The translations under genes were made by a program, and so were the position numbers. Source: Siphonodentalium dalli (lineage: Eukaryota; Mollusca; Scaphopoda; Gadilida; Siphonodentaliidae). Taken from it: a stretch of DNA of 64,000 bases. The notes under the pieces were generated by a model. It was not told the origin of the DNA and ran no database searches. It saw nothing but the letters and a program-made list of their open reading frames with translations. Below, one piece after another: positions 1 to 12,500 of this stretch (its first letter is position 1; each line of letters begins with the position of its first letter). The stretch covers positions 110,993,546 through 111,057,545 of the forward strand of contig CP136068.1 of NCBI GenBank assembly GCA_032622095.1, read 5' to 3'.

Positions 1-1041
1 ACTGGTTCCGCAGCTACCTGTCAAATAGAAAGCAATCTGTACAGTATGAAGGCAACTTTTCATGCCAAACAAATATAACCTGTGGCGTGCCACAGGGATC
101 AATAATTGGCCCTCTTCTCTTTCTTATATACATGAATGATCTTCCAAATGTGTGCAAAGAATTAAAGGTAATACTATTTGCTGATGATACAAATGCATTT
201 TACTCAGATAAAGTCATTATTAATGCTTATGATGTTGTTAACAAAGAAATGGAGGCAATGAACAAATGGTTTCTAGCTAACAAATTATCTTTAAATCTTG
301 ATAAAACAAACTATATGCTTTTCACAAATACAGATCTTTGTAAGTCGTTAAATTTTCTACCGGAGCTAAAAATTAATGATAAACCGGTCCAAAGGGTTAA
401 AAACACTAAATTCCTAGGAATTAATATTGAAGAAACTTATGTCATGGGATTTACATGTGGATACAATTGTCAATAAATTATCGAGAAACCTAGGAGTCAT
501 GCGTAAGGTTAGTGAGTTTGTACCAAAGGATACGATGAAATCACTTTATTCGATACTTATTATCCCATACCTCACCTATTGTAATGCTATTTGGAGTGCG
601 ACAACAGTGAAAAATCTTCAAAAACTTGAAAAAATACAAAACAAAGCAATTGCAACACTGTCATATGGAAATAAAAAAAATACCCAGGAAATAGGCAAGA
701 AACACAATTTATTGCTGCTTGAAGACATTGGAAATATGCAACTGCTTAAAATTTTACATGATTTCCACCACAAGAAACTCCCTAAATCACTGACTTCCCT
801 ATTTACAAGCCTACATGATATCCATAATTACAATACACGGTCCAAAGCTAATTCAAATCTATTCTGTGTATTTAAAAGAACGAAAAAAGCAAAAAATGCC
901 ATATCAACCAGAGCCAGATGCCTGTGGAATGAACTACCAACTGACTGCAAACTCAGAATAGAAATTTATAGCAATTACTCAAAATATCTGAAAGAATATT
1001 TCATTAACAAGCAACATAAACCAACCTCCCCCACTGAATAG
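1..1041 (+). pseudogene. LINE reverse transcriptase, 5'-truncated and frameshifted
   Basis: C-terminal part of a non-LTR retrotransposon polymerase, which copies element RNA into DNA at the insertion site. Visible: the fingers/palm motif GVPQGSIIGPLLF (about 87-125), the catalytic FADDT box (about 177-191), then the thumb and a C-terminal region ending in a conserved HNYNTR-type motif (about 820-840). The frame breaks near 427-440: one frame reads through FLGIN and stops at 476, and the homology resumes in another frame from about 430 to a stop at 1039-1041. A one-base indel explains this, so the copy is dead. The start of the element lies left of the window. The clade (CR1/L2/jockey-like) is inferred from motif style only. 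Confidence 0.9.
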
Positions 1042-1365
1042 TACTCCTCCCTGGTTACCGACATGTACTCTAATAGTAGTACAAAACAGAGTTCTGTCAC
1101 CACAGGGCTATTCAGATTAGGACAAGCTCCTTATTGTTTCATGCTCTTAATGTATAATTCCTCCTACTCTGATTAGCCCTACATAGTGAGGGGAAAGAAC
1201 AGTCTGAATATTTCAACTGCATGTATTATATATATAACGTGTCATCCCATACTGAAATCCGTACATTAACCAATGGATAACTCAGAATGAACCAAATCTA
1301 ATCTATCGAAACATGTCTCAACCTCTGCATCTGTACATAGTAATTATAAGTAAATAAATTCTAAT
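1042..1365 (+). mobile_element. 3' untranslated tail of the LINE
   Basis: Non-coding, AT-rich sequence following the reverse transcriptase stop and ending in a run of TAAATAAAT-like repeats near 1340-1365, as expected for a LINE 3' end. The exact boundary is not determined. Confidence 0.45.
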
Positions 1366-1552
1366 ATAATATTTAGATGTCCTGGATTGACTCATGTGGG
1401 TTGTGATATGATGCATCTACATCAGGTCGCAGCATGAGAAGGAACTTGGTATTACATGACCAATTATATCATTGCAACATGAAAATATACTGTGAACTGT
1501 GACATGTTCATTTGGCACCTGTGCCCGACCTGGAGAAGGTGAGATCCCGGAG

Positions 1553-1877
1553 CAGGGAAGTTTGTAGCCAAGAGGTAGCGTACTGATCTCTCGTGCTAGC
1601 GGACTGGGGATCACAACCTGGTCAGGGTGTTCTGAAAAAAATCAGAACTCGGTCAGATACCAAGTTTGTCAGGCTGAAAAGTCTCATTCGAGATCACTGA
1701 AAAAAGATCCGTTTGCAAAATGCCGACTTCGCCACATACAACATTTGTTCAGGTATGTTGTCGTGTGTGCAGGACGCTGTCCGATCAGGCGCAGACATTA
1801 ATGGCTGACCCGTGTACACACCTCGGCGTGTGCTTGATAAAGAACGCTGCTGGAGTCACCACAGGGTTATAAAGTTA
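1553..1877 (+). mobile_element. tRNA-like SINE, copy S1
   Basis: The head has a pol III A-box-like stretch (TAGCCAAGAGGTAGCG, about 1566) and a degenerate B box (GGGATCACAACC, about 1607). A body follows that is collinear with the inverted copy at 41165-41530 over more than 300 bp, including shared blocks such as GTCAGGCTGAAAAGTCTC and GCTGACCCGTGTACAC. Two diverged copies in opposite orientation 40 kb apart, each starting at the tRNA-like head, indicate a SINE. The tRNA of origin is uncertain; the A-box neighbourhood recalls Ser/Leu tRNA. Confidence 0.6.
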
Positions 1878-1944
1878 CCGGCCATGGTAGCAACTGGACC
1901 ATTGCATCTATAACCGAGAGGTTACCGTTCCTGCACTGCAATAT

Positions 1945-2483
1945 CTACAGATATACTAGTAGATAGACACCGAAGCCACAACAAATATTTGAAATAATTA
2001 TCATGGGTGGCTGAACCAATTTCGTGGCCTGCGAGCTGGAGTACACCCAAGACGAAGCAGCCTTATTCCGCTCATTGCGGTGATTGGTCCACTCAAATTC
2101 GCGGCGAATCGCCGCTAACCGCCGACATTTAAACCAGGCGACATCTCCACGATTTTTAGTCGAAATGATTATAATCCAATGACCATCGATACATTTGTTG
2201 CCGGCTTTCACCACGAGTACAACTAACGCCACAAATAAACGATCATGTATGTTGGACTTAAATGTTGTATGGCATATTTACTCATTTCAAAAGTTAATTT
2301 TTCTGGTGAATCACTTGTCAGATTTGTAAGCCAAACTCTGAATACCGACGCTTCATTTCTCGGCGGAAAAATGGATGTAGACAATTCAATGCGATTTCTT
2401 ACTTGCCTATTTGCGGAATGATCTACAGTACACTTTGCACACATTTTGACCTTAGGTAGAAGCGTCCTCTTTATGCGCTTCAT
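1945..2483 (-). other. unrecognised GC-richer block with two short overlapping reading frames
   Basis: Two overlapping minus-strand open frames (86 and 95 codons) lie in a stretch that is richer in CpG than its surroundings (about 2040-2240) and holds a CCAAT-type box (GACCAATCA on the minus strand, about 2087). I recognise no protein family. It could be a promoter/first-exon region for a neighbouring gene, possibly the undetected first exon of MMADHC, or part of a transposon. No function is claimed. Confidence 0.2.
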
Positions 2484-2514
2484 TTACATTTTGATCTTTT
2501 AAACAGCTTGATTT

Positions 2515-2885
2515 AAAAACCAAAATTTTTTAATTTTCAAAAAATTTATTTAAATCAAAATTTTCAAAAAAACCTAACGCCGTTATATCCTCCACCAGGG
2601 TACCCCGAGTCACCACACCAAATTTGGTTGAAGTCAGTCTAGGGGTCTGGGAGAAAAATCTGGACTGACGGAAGGACAGAGAGATCATAATACTCTTTTT
2701 ATATGTATAGATTTTGATAAAATTAATGCCAGTGATGTCGGAGTCGTGTCGAAATAAACAAATTATACTTAAACCCTTTCAATACTGAATGAATTCTCCC
2801 ATTCATTTATATAAAAGCATACAGTGGAATAATCTATTCCACATTGGGAGGGGTGTTCTGATTATGTAACAACCCTGCCATGTCG
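2515..2885. repeat. repeat fragments (N family and family D)
   Basis: 2515-2710 matches the dispersed block also seen at about 42100-42195 and 49860-49930 (shared phrase CACCACACCAAAT within GTACCCC-AGTCACC context). 2771-2880 carries a decayed left end of MITE family D (ATACTGAATG followed by TTCTCCCATTCA). Confidence 0.5.
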
Positions 2886-4200
2886 ATGCGAGTATACCAA
2901 TAGGCAATTTGGTTAGTTCTTTGTAATACACTTTACTGTTGTGCTTGACATATAAGCCTACATGTATGTATGCGGCTCAAAAACCTGCAAAATTCACTAG
3001 ATAATATATAGCAATGTTAATCTCCTTAAACATCCGTTGGAACTTGTGTTTTTTTTTATAGGAAAATCGTGACATAGGCAAGTCACTCTCGGAGGGTTTG
3101 GGATATGTTGCATTGAATTACTATCTAGCTGTGTCATGAGGAGCATGAGGCAAGAAGTGACAGTAAGACACTTACAGACAGCTCAATCAACGTATCACAA
3201 ACCCCATGGAATGAAAGTCACTTTGAAAAATAAATTGATCATACTAATTAGCCTTCCCAGCCAACTACCTTGGCCTAGCTCATGCCCTATATCATACATG
3301 TATACAAATTTACAACTCAGCATTAATTGTTAAGTGGATCAAGTGCTTCTGAATGCAACTAATCAATAAGGAGCATTTAGAATTATATTCTATGATATGA
3401 TGACCGATTGAGACTATTCAGTTCTCTCTGTGGCACCACATTTTTTGGGGATTCTTCAGTCAGGTCCAAAATCCTGACACCATCATGTGCACACTGGTCA
3501 ACATCATGCTCGTCTACAGCTACATTAGCGTGGAAATTAGCATATTCTTTTAATAATATTATCTGACTGGTGTATGATAGTTCATTATTTATTACAGTCC
3601 CTCTCTATTTCTTCTTTTAAAATACTATTTTGTTTCCCCTATTCTAGATTTGGGAAGTGCATAGGAATCTGCTGTTTATGGGTGGTACCAGATAATGGCA
3701 TCTAGGGTTTGTATATTACAAAATGTGTGTCAATACAAATGATTTATTTTTGGAGACTCCAAATGTTTTGAAATATTTTTCCATTGATGTTGTGTAGGAA
3801 TTGACCTTACAGTTTTCCAATTGGTACAGGTTTGTATGCATAATTTTATGCAGCATTTCAAAGATATGTTATACACTAATTGGACCTTCACAGTGTGCCC
3901 TATGCTACTAACAGTGTATATGTAGACCTGTACAACAGTTGAGTGTAGAAAAATATATATAGGTTATCACCATTCACCATCATTCACGATTCCAATGCAT
4001 CGCATTTTAAAGTACATGATGCAATGCATTGTCTGGGGAAGGTGCGATGCAATGCAAAAAAGTTCATGTGTGCAGAGTCATCAATAGTCAGAGATCCAAA
4101 CTTTTCCACTCAAAACTTTCCATCTGGGGACTGTATGAGCTATTATAGTTTACTTCTAATTCCTGGCCATGGATTTTTGTAAATTTAGTTATGTCTTGTA
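2886..4200. other. intergenic, no gene recognised
   Basis: AT-rich sequence without recognisable coding signal. A short region near 3965-4075 has repeated GATTCCAATGCATCG/GATGCAATGCA-like motifs, but no clear element was delimited. Confidence 0.4.
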
Positions 4201-4202
4201 AT

Positions 4203-5016
4203 TATACCCCCCGCAACGAAGTTAGGGGGGGTATACTGGAGTCAGCTTGTCCGTCCGTCGTCCGTCCGTGGACACAGATTTGTCCGGAGTTTTTCTCAGT
4301 CGTTTTTTTTTCGATCAATTTCCGTGAAACTTGGCACAGACATCAACCACCATGGGAACCTGTGATTATGACGTCTGTCGGACTTTTTTTTGGTGGAGTT
4401 ATCCCCCCTTTTTCGACTTTTCGCAACATGTATACTTTTGTCCGAGCTTTTATTCCTACATTTTTAGGTCAATTATTTTAAAACGTGGCACAGATATTTA
4501 GTACCATGGGAACTTGTGCACCTGCGATTATGACGCCTGTCCTACATTTTTTGGTGGAGTTATCCCCCTGTGCGCCTGCGATTATGACGCCTGTCCGACA
4601 TTTGTTGGTGGAGTTATCCCCCTTTTTCGACTTAGAATTTGTTTTGCAACATGGATAATTTTGTCCGAGCTTTTATTCCTACATTTTTAGGTCAATTTTT
4701 TTAAAACGTAGCAAAGGTATTTAGTACCATGGGAACTTGTGCACCTGCGAATTATGACGTCTGTCCGACATTTTTTGTGTGGAGTTATTCCCCTTTTTCG
4801 ACTTAGAAATTTTTTCGCAACATGCATAATTTTGTCCAAGCTTTTATTCCTACATTTTTCGGTCAATAGGTTTAAGATTATGGTTATGGTTGTACACCTG
4901 CAATGGGAACTGTTATTTTATTATTTTAACTAAATGTTTACTGACATGTGAAACATCTTAGTATTTTAAAAACAGGGGGGTATCCGTAGTCCCATTGGGA
5001 CAGTCGCACCTCTAGT
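4203..5016 (+). mobile_element. pearl-like (Helitron-like?) non-autonomous element with tandem cores
   Basis: Begins with a hairpin of a C-run (ATTATACCCCCCGC) against a G-run (AGGGGGGGTATA), then a CCGTCCGTCGTCCG tract. About three degenerate core repeats of roughly 150-200 bp follow, each with TTATCCCCC, TTCGAC, TTTGTCCGAGCTTTTATTCC and CCATGGGAAC. It ends with GGGGGGTATCCGTAGTCCC near 4975-5010. The architecture is shared with 15718 and 52556. Assignment to the bivalve pearl/Helitron-like class is from memory. Confidence 0.6.
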
Positions 5017-5730
5017 TTACTTCAATGATTATGATGAGGTGAACACTGATGAGAATATTCTTACTAAAAATGATTAATGTGGTTCATATAGTTTCACAGC
5101 CGTCAGTTGCCGAAAATTTGCATTGCGATGCGCATTGCATCATGATAGTAAAATTGCAATTTGCATCACATTGTGAAGGTCTGAATCTTGGCAACCTTAA
5201 CCACCATGTGGGTTTCCGAGATCCGTATTCAGATCCAGCTATCTGCCCTGTGTCGTATATCAACAAGTCTGCCAGGAAGAGCCCATTGCAGCCCAGAGAA
5301 GGTAATGAGACTTGAATACCAATCTCGGAAACCTACACAGTTTTGATAACCAATTTATCGTTAATACCATTCATTCCACAGAATATCGAATAAAAGGTAC
5401 TTTTGTGTGGTAACTATGCCGTTTTGTGGATGAAATAGCACAGTTGACATTGTTATGCATCACCGTCAAGCCTTACATCATCAGCGATTCAGTGTGTCAA
5501 AACAGGTCTGTTTGTGCATCAAAAGGGTGCTGTTCTCTTATAATGCAACTGATTTTTCAAGTGTTTTTATGATAGTCACCAGAAATATATGAGTTGATTT
5601 GAAATTACATGCACGTATGTATAATTGTATATGTCCGATGGTGTAAAAGAATAGAAATAATTTATGCCAATTGGCTGTGTAAATCAATGTATTTAGAAAT
5701 GAAGATAGTTTCCCACATACCATGTGCATT

Positions 5731-6167
5731 CAAGTCTGAGTTTAGTATGCCTGTCGTTTGCAGAGAAGATGAGGCCTAAGCAGAATGAGGTCCCCAGAGG
5801 GTGAATTTAGTGACGCTATCACGCATAGTGGGCTAGCATCACTAAATTCACCCTCTGGGGACCTAATTCTGCTTAGGCCTTATCTTCTCTGGAAAGTTTC
5901 TTTAATGTCATATTTCTGTAGAAACTTATAGTTTTAGTTTCTCTGTATTCACAAATTGGCAGATGACACATTGCATAATCGAGGTTCCCAATGGGTGTAC
6001 ATCACAATATTCACCATTTTGGAAAATCAATCTGAGTCTATGTCTCCCATAGAAGGTGCAGCCATGCAGAATGAGGTTCCCAGAGGGTGAATTTAGTGAT
6101 GCTATCCCACTGCGCAGGATAACGTCACTAAATTTGCCCTCTGGGGACCTCATTCTGCAAATGACAT
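5731..6167. mobile_element. MITE family A, copy A1 (double hairpin)
   Basis: A complete composite element. Inverted termini (CAAGTCTGAGTTTAGTATG on the left, ..CAAATGACATAG on the right) enclose two separate palindromes. Hairpin 1 spans about 5761-5891 with arms of about 60 bp; hairpin 2 spans about 6066-6158. Both carry the core GCAGAATGAGGTCCCCAGAG. It ends about 200 bp upstream of the first visible MMADHC exon. Confidence 0.8.
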
Positions 6168-6365
6168 AGTAATATAGTAATATAGCAGGTAGATAATAAC
6201 AATGGCTCAGGAGACGGGAGCAATTGCTCTCGTACCTGTATGCACTCGCAATTTTCAATTTATGGGCGTTAAGATTTGCACTCATCCCTCTTGTCAAAAT
6301 ACTTATGGTGACTGTAAGAGAATACGAAATGACAAATAATAACTCACTTCTTTTTTCACTTCCAG

Positions 6366-6513
6366 ATTATTCAGAAGAACAGGAGAATAATTGGGTATCT
6401 GCCGAGTTTGAGAGCAGCAGTGAAGCATTTCAGGAATTTTTCATCATATGACAACCGTGGAAGCAGCGACACAGAATTTAATTATGTCGACGAATCGACC
6501 AGTAAGCTAGCAG
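6366..6513 (+). CDS. MMADHC: MMADHC coding exon (N-terminal, leader region)
   Basis: Acceptor TTTTTCACTTCCAG ends at 6365 and the donor GTGCAT starts at 6514. Frame ATT ATT CAG.. gives 49 codons plus one base (phase 1). The peptide matches the human N-terminus in pattern (R-I-I-G-Y-L-P, then a basic stretch, then SS/GSS) and is rich in Arg/Ser, as expected of a mitochondrial presequence. The first base is codon position 1, so the preceding exon must end in phase 0 and supply the Met. Confidence 0.85.
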
Positions 6514-9500
6514 GTGCATAAGCAGGACATGCATGGATAGATTGACTGCTTTATAAGACCTTATTTTAGTTTGTCAGCGTGAATCCCATGCAGAGTAAAG
6601 TAAAAATCATTTTAAAGGTACTCAATCTGATTCGATGGTCCCCATATCATCAGATTCCCACAACAACAACATTTTTTTAAATGCCCCTTCAGTTATCAGT
6701 ATCGAGTAATTGCCCAAAAATAATGCTAACCACAGTCAAATATAGTATAAAATTGCCCAAAACCTGTTATTTATGAACATTTTGTTTTACGAAATTTTGC
6801 CGGTTTGCCAAATATCTGACACAAAAAAGCCACTTGATTTTTTAGTTGTCCATCCTCATCCGCAATTTGGTCCGAGACTGTTTACTTAAAATTATCGGTA
6901 GTGAAAAATAATAGATTTCAACCATCGATATCTGATCACTCTGAGATGGGTGGGTTCCTCAACAAGAATCAAATATTTTTTACCCGCAAAGCCAAGGAAA
7001 TAGTAATTTACGAGCGTTAGTGCGGATTATACATCTTTAACCCGCTGATCATTGAATACTTATGGATGAGTATTTCCCTTGACACATATCTATACTATAC
7101 TAAATGGTTTCTCCCATTCAGCTAATAGGTATACATTGGAATGGTCTATTATTCATTTGAAGTGGTGTTCATGATAAATTAGCAGATGACAGGTAGACGA
7201 AAAGATAATACAAGTGCTGAAGGATTCATATTCACTGGTGCGAAATGTTCAGATAATAAGTTCAACAAACCACCTATGGTCATTTGTTGAACTTATTATC
7301 TGAACATTTCCTATGGGAATTTTTACTCGTTAATGAGTATTTAGTATATAAATGGTTAAAGATGAAACACTTTGTCTTGGCAATAAAATACCTGACCTTA
7401 GGTCGTTTGTTGAACTTGTTATCTGAACATTTCTTGAAGAACTACATGTGGTTGAGTTTTTAGTAAGGGAAAGGTTAAGTTCTCAACAATTTTTCCGAAA
7501 ATCTGATTTAAAAATCGCAAAGTCTGTTGTAAAGTGTTACGCATTCTCCTTTAATTTTTCATTATAAGAGACTAGTGTTTTATTAATATAGAATATAGAT
7601 TACCAGAGACTTGTGCGGCATAATATATACTTTCTCTTGGGAATTATCAAGATAATAAGTTAAGAAAAATGGTCTAAGGCTGTTTTTTTTTTTAATGTTT
7701 TATCTGAAAACTCACTTCATATGACTAAATAGATAACCTGGCTTATGCAATTGTATTATCAAGGCACCCCCTTCAAATGAATTATATAGACCATTCCAAT
7801 GTATACTTGGTTTTGGCATATCATGAAATTGGTGTAATAAAATACAGCAAGCATACTAATCGTGAATATCAAGAATAATTGAGTGTATGCACAATGGTTT
7901 CTTTGGGGGCAGGTAACATTAAAAAAATTAATATTAAGTTCAGTTCTGTGTGAAGTGAAGCCTATACAGTAATGCCCTAAATAATCGACTCCTTAACCAC
8001 AGAATAATTATGGGTAATTTTTCAGGATTTCGAGCTTTCCGATGAATGGCAAAAAGCCATATTTCTGACTAAATCCTGAAAAATTACTCATAATTATGCT
8101 GTGGTTAAGGAGTCGATAATTTAGAGCATTACTGTATGATGTTCTTGGACAAGTTCAGCTTGAAAACCTTTTTCAAATAACCAATTAATGTCCCAACAAA
8201 ATGGCTTTTATGGAGAATCAATTGTGATCACAGTATCTATTAAATATGACAGTATCTGTTATAAGATCTGCATGGGGACCACACTGAGCAGCTTATTGGT
8301 TATATATTATTCAATACAGATTCCAAACAGGAAAAATGCAGTAACCATGATCTGATGATGATTTAGGCCATTAAAATAAAATATCTGTGTCCTCAGGCAA
8401 TTTTATCTCAATTTTGAGATGAGGATCTCAATTTTGAGATGAGGGAGGGAGGCTATTTATTTTAATCTTTTTCTGCAAAACATACTCCAGAAACAAGCAG
8501 AACTCTTTTTCATTGTTCAATTCCAATATTTCTAACTGAAAATATTGAACAAAATGTTTAACGAGGCTTTTTAACATTAATTTCAGTGACAAGGGAGGTG
8601 TCTGAGAACACAGATTTTTTATTTATATGTTCAAATTAAAACTCCACTAATTAACCCTTTGAGTGCCAGGGGCCGATCTCATCGGCCCTAAACCTACAAA
8701 ATAAGTCTGTTAAAGAATATAAGAATAAATTATTAAAATTGTAAAAAATTGTAAAAAAAAATAAAATAATAATTGTTAGGCCAATGCATTCTCTTATATA
8801 TGCGAGGCGACCTATGGTCGACTCGCATATATAAGAGAATGCATTGGCACAGGGTATATGGGTTGATACAAATATCGACCTGGCACTCAAAGGGTTTTAA
8901 TGCTTTCTTGCTACCAACAGTTGGCACAGTCTCACTGAAATACAGACCCACATATAAATAATGTGTCTGATTATCTTCCGTAGACTTTGTATTTCCTCAA
9001 CTTTGGGATTCCACATCAGTAGGCCTATATGATGCCAATCAGAACTCGCTATTAGTAGCCCAAGATAAAAGCATCCAATAAAAACTATGTAGGTAACATG
9101 ATTTGGTGTGACATGATTTGGAAGAAGACTGTGCACTTCCGAGAAATGACATTTTAACGAGACTATGATAGACTCACTGTGACTTTGAGTGTACAGACTG
9201 CAGTTGGCATAACTTTCTAAATAAAATGTTCGACATAAAATATGGCTTTATGTGATGCTCCAGGGTAAACAAAATCATTCAGCCAAATCGTCAGTCACTT
9301 TTGAACAAATGGAAATGGTTTTGAATAAATAACTTGTTACTTTGCCTAGTGAAAATGTCCTAACGATCCTTCAGGCTATATTTAAAACAGGGGCCCAACC
9401 AGATTTTATATGATTCACCTCACTTCAGTTGCAAAGTTGTTAATAATGTTCTAGAGTAACATTCAAAGAAACTAATGATAAACATATAAACTACCAGATT

Positions 9501-12500
9501 TGAGGTATTAAATTATCTGTATTGTTTTATATATTTATTTATCGTGTTTCAAGTAATTATTGCTTTCTTTATATTTATTGCACAGTTCTTTATAATGAAA
9601 TCATGTCAGTTTTTTAAAACACTCGACCTATACAGTAATGCCCTAATTAATCGACTCCTTTAACCACAGCAGAATTATGGGTAACTTTTCAGGATTTAGT
9701 CGGAAATATGGCTTGTTGCCATTCATCGGAAAGCTCTCGACCGAGTTGGGAAACTGTCATAGCTACTGCAACTCGACCCCTCATCTCTGATGTCATTCTT
9801 GTATCATGCCTTAGCCGGTCAAAATACACATGGCGATTAATAAACATAAAACGACTCCTTGTTTTTCTGGACGACAATTTTATGGCATATGACCTCTCTT
9901 CCAGACATTTGTACTGATGCCACATATGATTGTCCAGTAACATATGAGTGTTTCTCTGTGTATTTTTCCTTCCCTATCTTATTCTATATATATTCACATT
10001 TGTTTTCCTTAGTCCTTAGTGTGTTTACATGTATTTATCTTGAGTTAGTTTCCTATTTTCTTAAGTTTAATTAGTTAGATCACCTGCAAATTATTTTCCT
10101 ACACAGCAATATTGTTTTATTTGCAAATGCATGAAATTTATCTCCATTTGGCATGTTTATACAACATGCAATTTATCTTTGAATATTTCCACATCAGGGC
10201 TCGATTTAACTGGATTCACATCACAATTTGCGATGCAATTTCCAATTTCTGCTAACCAATTTAAAATGAAAAAACATGTAGTGGTTGGGAAGGCTATGCA
10301 AAATCTACCCAATGCTGTAAAATTCTGTAAAAATTTTGTAATTAAATCGACCCCTGCACATGAAATATAGCTTCAGGCTTCCATAGTAATTAAAAAAAAT
10401 CATGAACATGTCTGTTTATGCGGACTTTACCATATATTTGATACCTGTATGTTGATTTTGAACAAATATAGAGTTTTTCCTCTCAACAATAGGCCTACAA
10501 CCTCAACTTGGTGAGGTTTTCTTTCTATCCTCACAGTCACATCAATATCTTGGAACAATTCGATAGCTGATCAAATGATAGTTAGTCAGGTAACTTCTGG
10601 AATAGTGATTTCATTTCCGAATATGCTTCACATGAGCTTAGAATTACTAACTTTGATATTTAACTATATGTAGAGAATCATCTTCATTGACTCAAGCAGA
10701 ATTGAGGCTGGATAACGTTTACAGAAAGGCTGTTCTGCCATATATGGCAGAATAGCCAGCTATGCTATTCAACACTATGTACCGGTAGCAGAATAGTCTC
10801 TCCATAAGAAATTTGCAAATATTTTGATGTAAGCACATGAAACTTTTGAACCATGGCATTATCATCTTCGATTGTTTTGTCCATTGTGGACACTTTATAC
10901 TAGGTACACTTGGACAGAGGTTTTGTTGAAGGGGGATCATAGCTACTAAATTTTTTATGTTGTCCCTATTTTGAATGAAGCATTTTGGCCGAATATGATG
11001 ACTAGTTTTAATTTAGGTACCACATGTATAGGTCTTTAGGCCTACCAGTCCATAGTATAGCTACATACAGGGTATCCTAAAACTATTCTATCGTAAGGAC
11101 AGAAAAATAGCATACATGTGTGTTGATAGCATAGAAATTGAACTCTCTACGGAGGAGTTCAATTTTTCCATAGTGCACAAAATACCAGATACGATACCTC
11201 ATGATTTTATGTGTTTCGACCTTCGAATATGCACACCAGAATGTTAGAGCTAAATGGCATGAGAGGCCTCAAGCTCTATGGCAGAATAGCCATACCCTGG
11301 GCAGACATTAAAGTATGCTAATATCACTAAATTCACCTTCTGCGGACCTCATTATGCTTGGGGCTCATTTTTGGAAAGTGTCTAAATTTGTTATAAAAGT
11401 TTTTCTTTAGAAACTTCTTTTGAAATTTCTTTTTTAGTTTAGTTTTTCTTTATCCCCAAATTGGCAGATGACACAATGCATAATCGAGGTGCCCAATGGG
11501 TGTACATCACAATCTTCACCATCTGGGAACTTAAATCTGAGTCGAGGTCTCCCGTAGCAGATGAGGCCATGCAGAGGATGAAGTTGGTGATGCTAGCCCG
11601 CTGTGCGGGTAGCATCACTAAATTCACCCTCTGGGGACCTCATTCTGCAAATGTCCGGCACAATATTTTCAGACCTGACCCCGTTGTTATGGCTATTCTG
11701 CTGGATATTGATGGCAGCTAGGAGAGTCACTGTTTGATCAAAATGTTTTATTAAATAGCTTTCTTGACCTGTCTAGAATAAACATTTCTGGCCTGTTCAA
11801 ATCTTTAGGCAACAGTATTCCATCCTCTTCTGATACTCTATTGCTATTATGACCTTGTTGGACACCTTGAGTTCAACCTCTTCTCTTGTGACTTTATTAG
11901 CATCACAGACCACATGGTCTAACATGAATCTCGGACCTGTTGGCCAAGACAGGAAGTTCCCGCTACCTGGATTCGTTGGACCAGGAAACGGCTTGCTCCA
12001 GAATGAGGCTCCGAGACTGGTTGAGAATCCCGAATCAGTGCTGCCACCTGTGTTAATGGAAAAACATGCCTTTGTTGTAGATCAGTGGCTCACTAATGCT
12101 GAAAGGGTAAGTTATGAGATTTTGTGAATTGTTAAAAGCCCTTTTAAAGGTACACAATCCGATTTGATATCATCAGTTACCAACAACAACATTTCTTCAA
12201 AAGATGCTTTAGTTATCAGAATTCATTAATTACCAAAAAATAATGCTAACCACTGTCAACTCGGGTATAAAATTTTTGTAAACGTGTTATATATAAACAT
12301 TTGTTCAACTTAATTTGGTATCGAGAGTATGTCGGTCCGCTCGTCGAAATATTTTCTAGGCCACCAGATATTCCAGGTTGTGAAAAATAACAGATTTAAA
12401 AATTCGATATCTGATAACTCTGAGCTATGATGGGTGGGTTCCTTGAATTTAATCAAATGTTTTTAAACCCGAAGCCAAAGAATTAGTAATTTAGGAGCGT

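Noticed and set aside
1945-2483. Two overlapping minus-strand frames as a real gene
   Set aside because: No family recognised, no convincing splice or start context; kept only as a low-confidence note.
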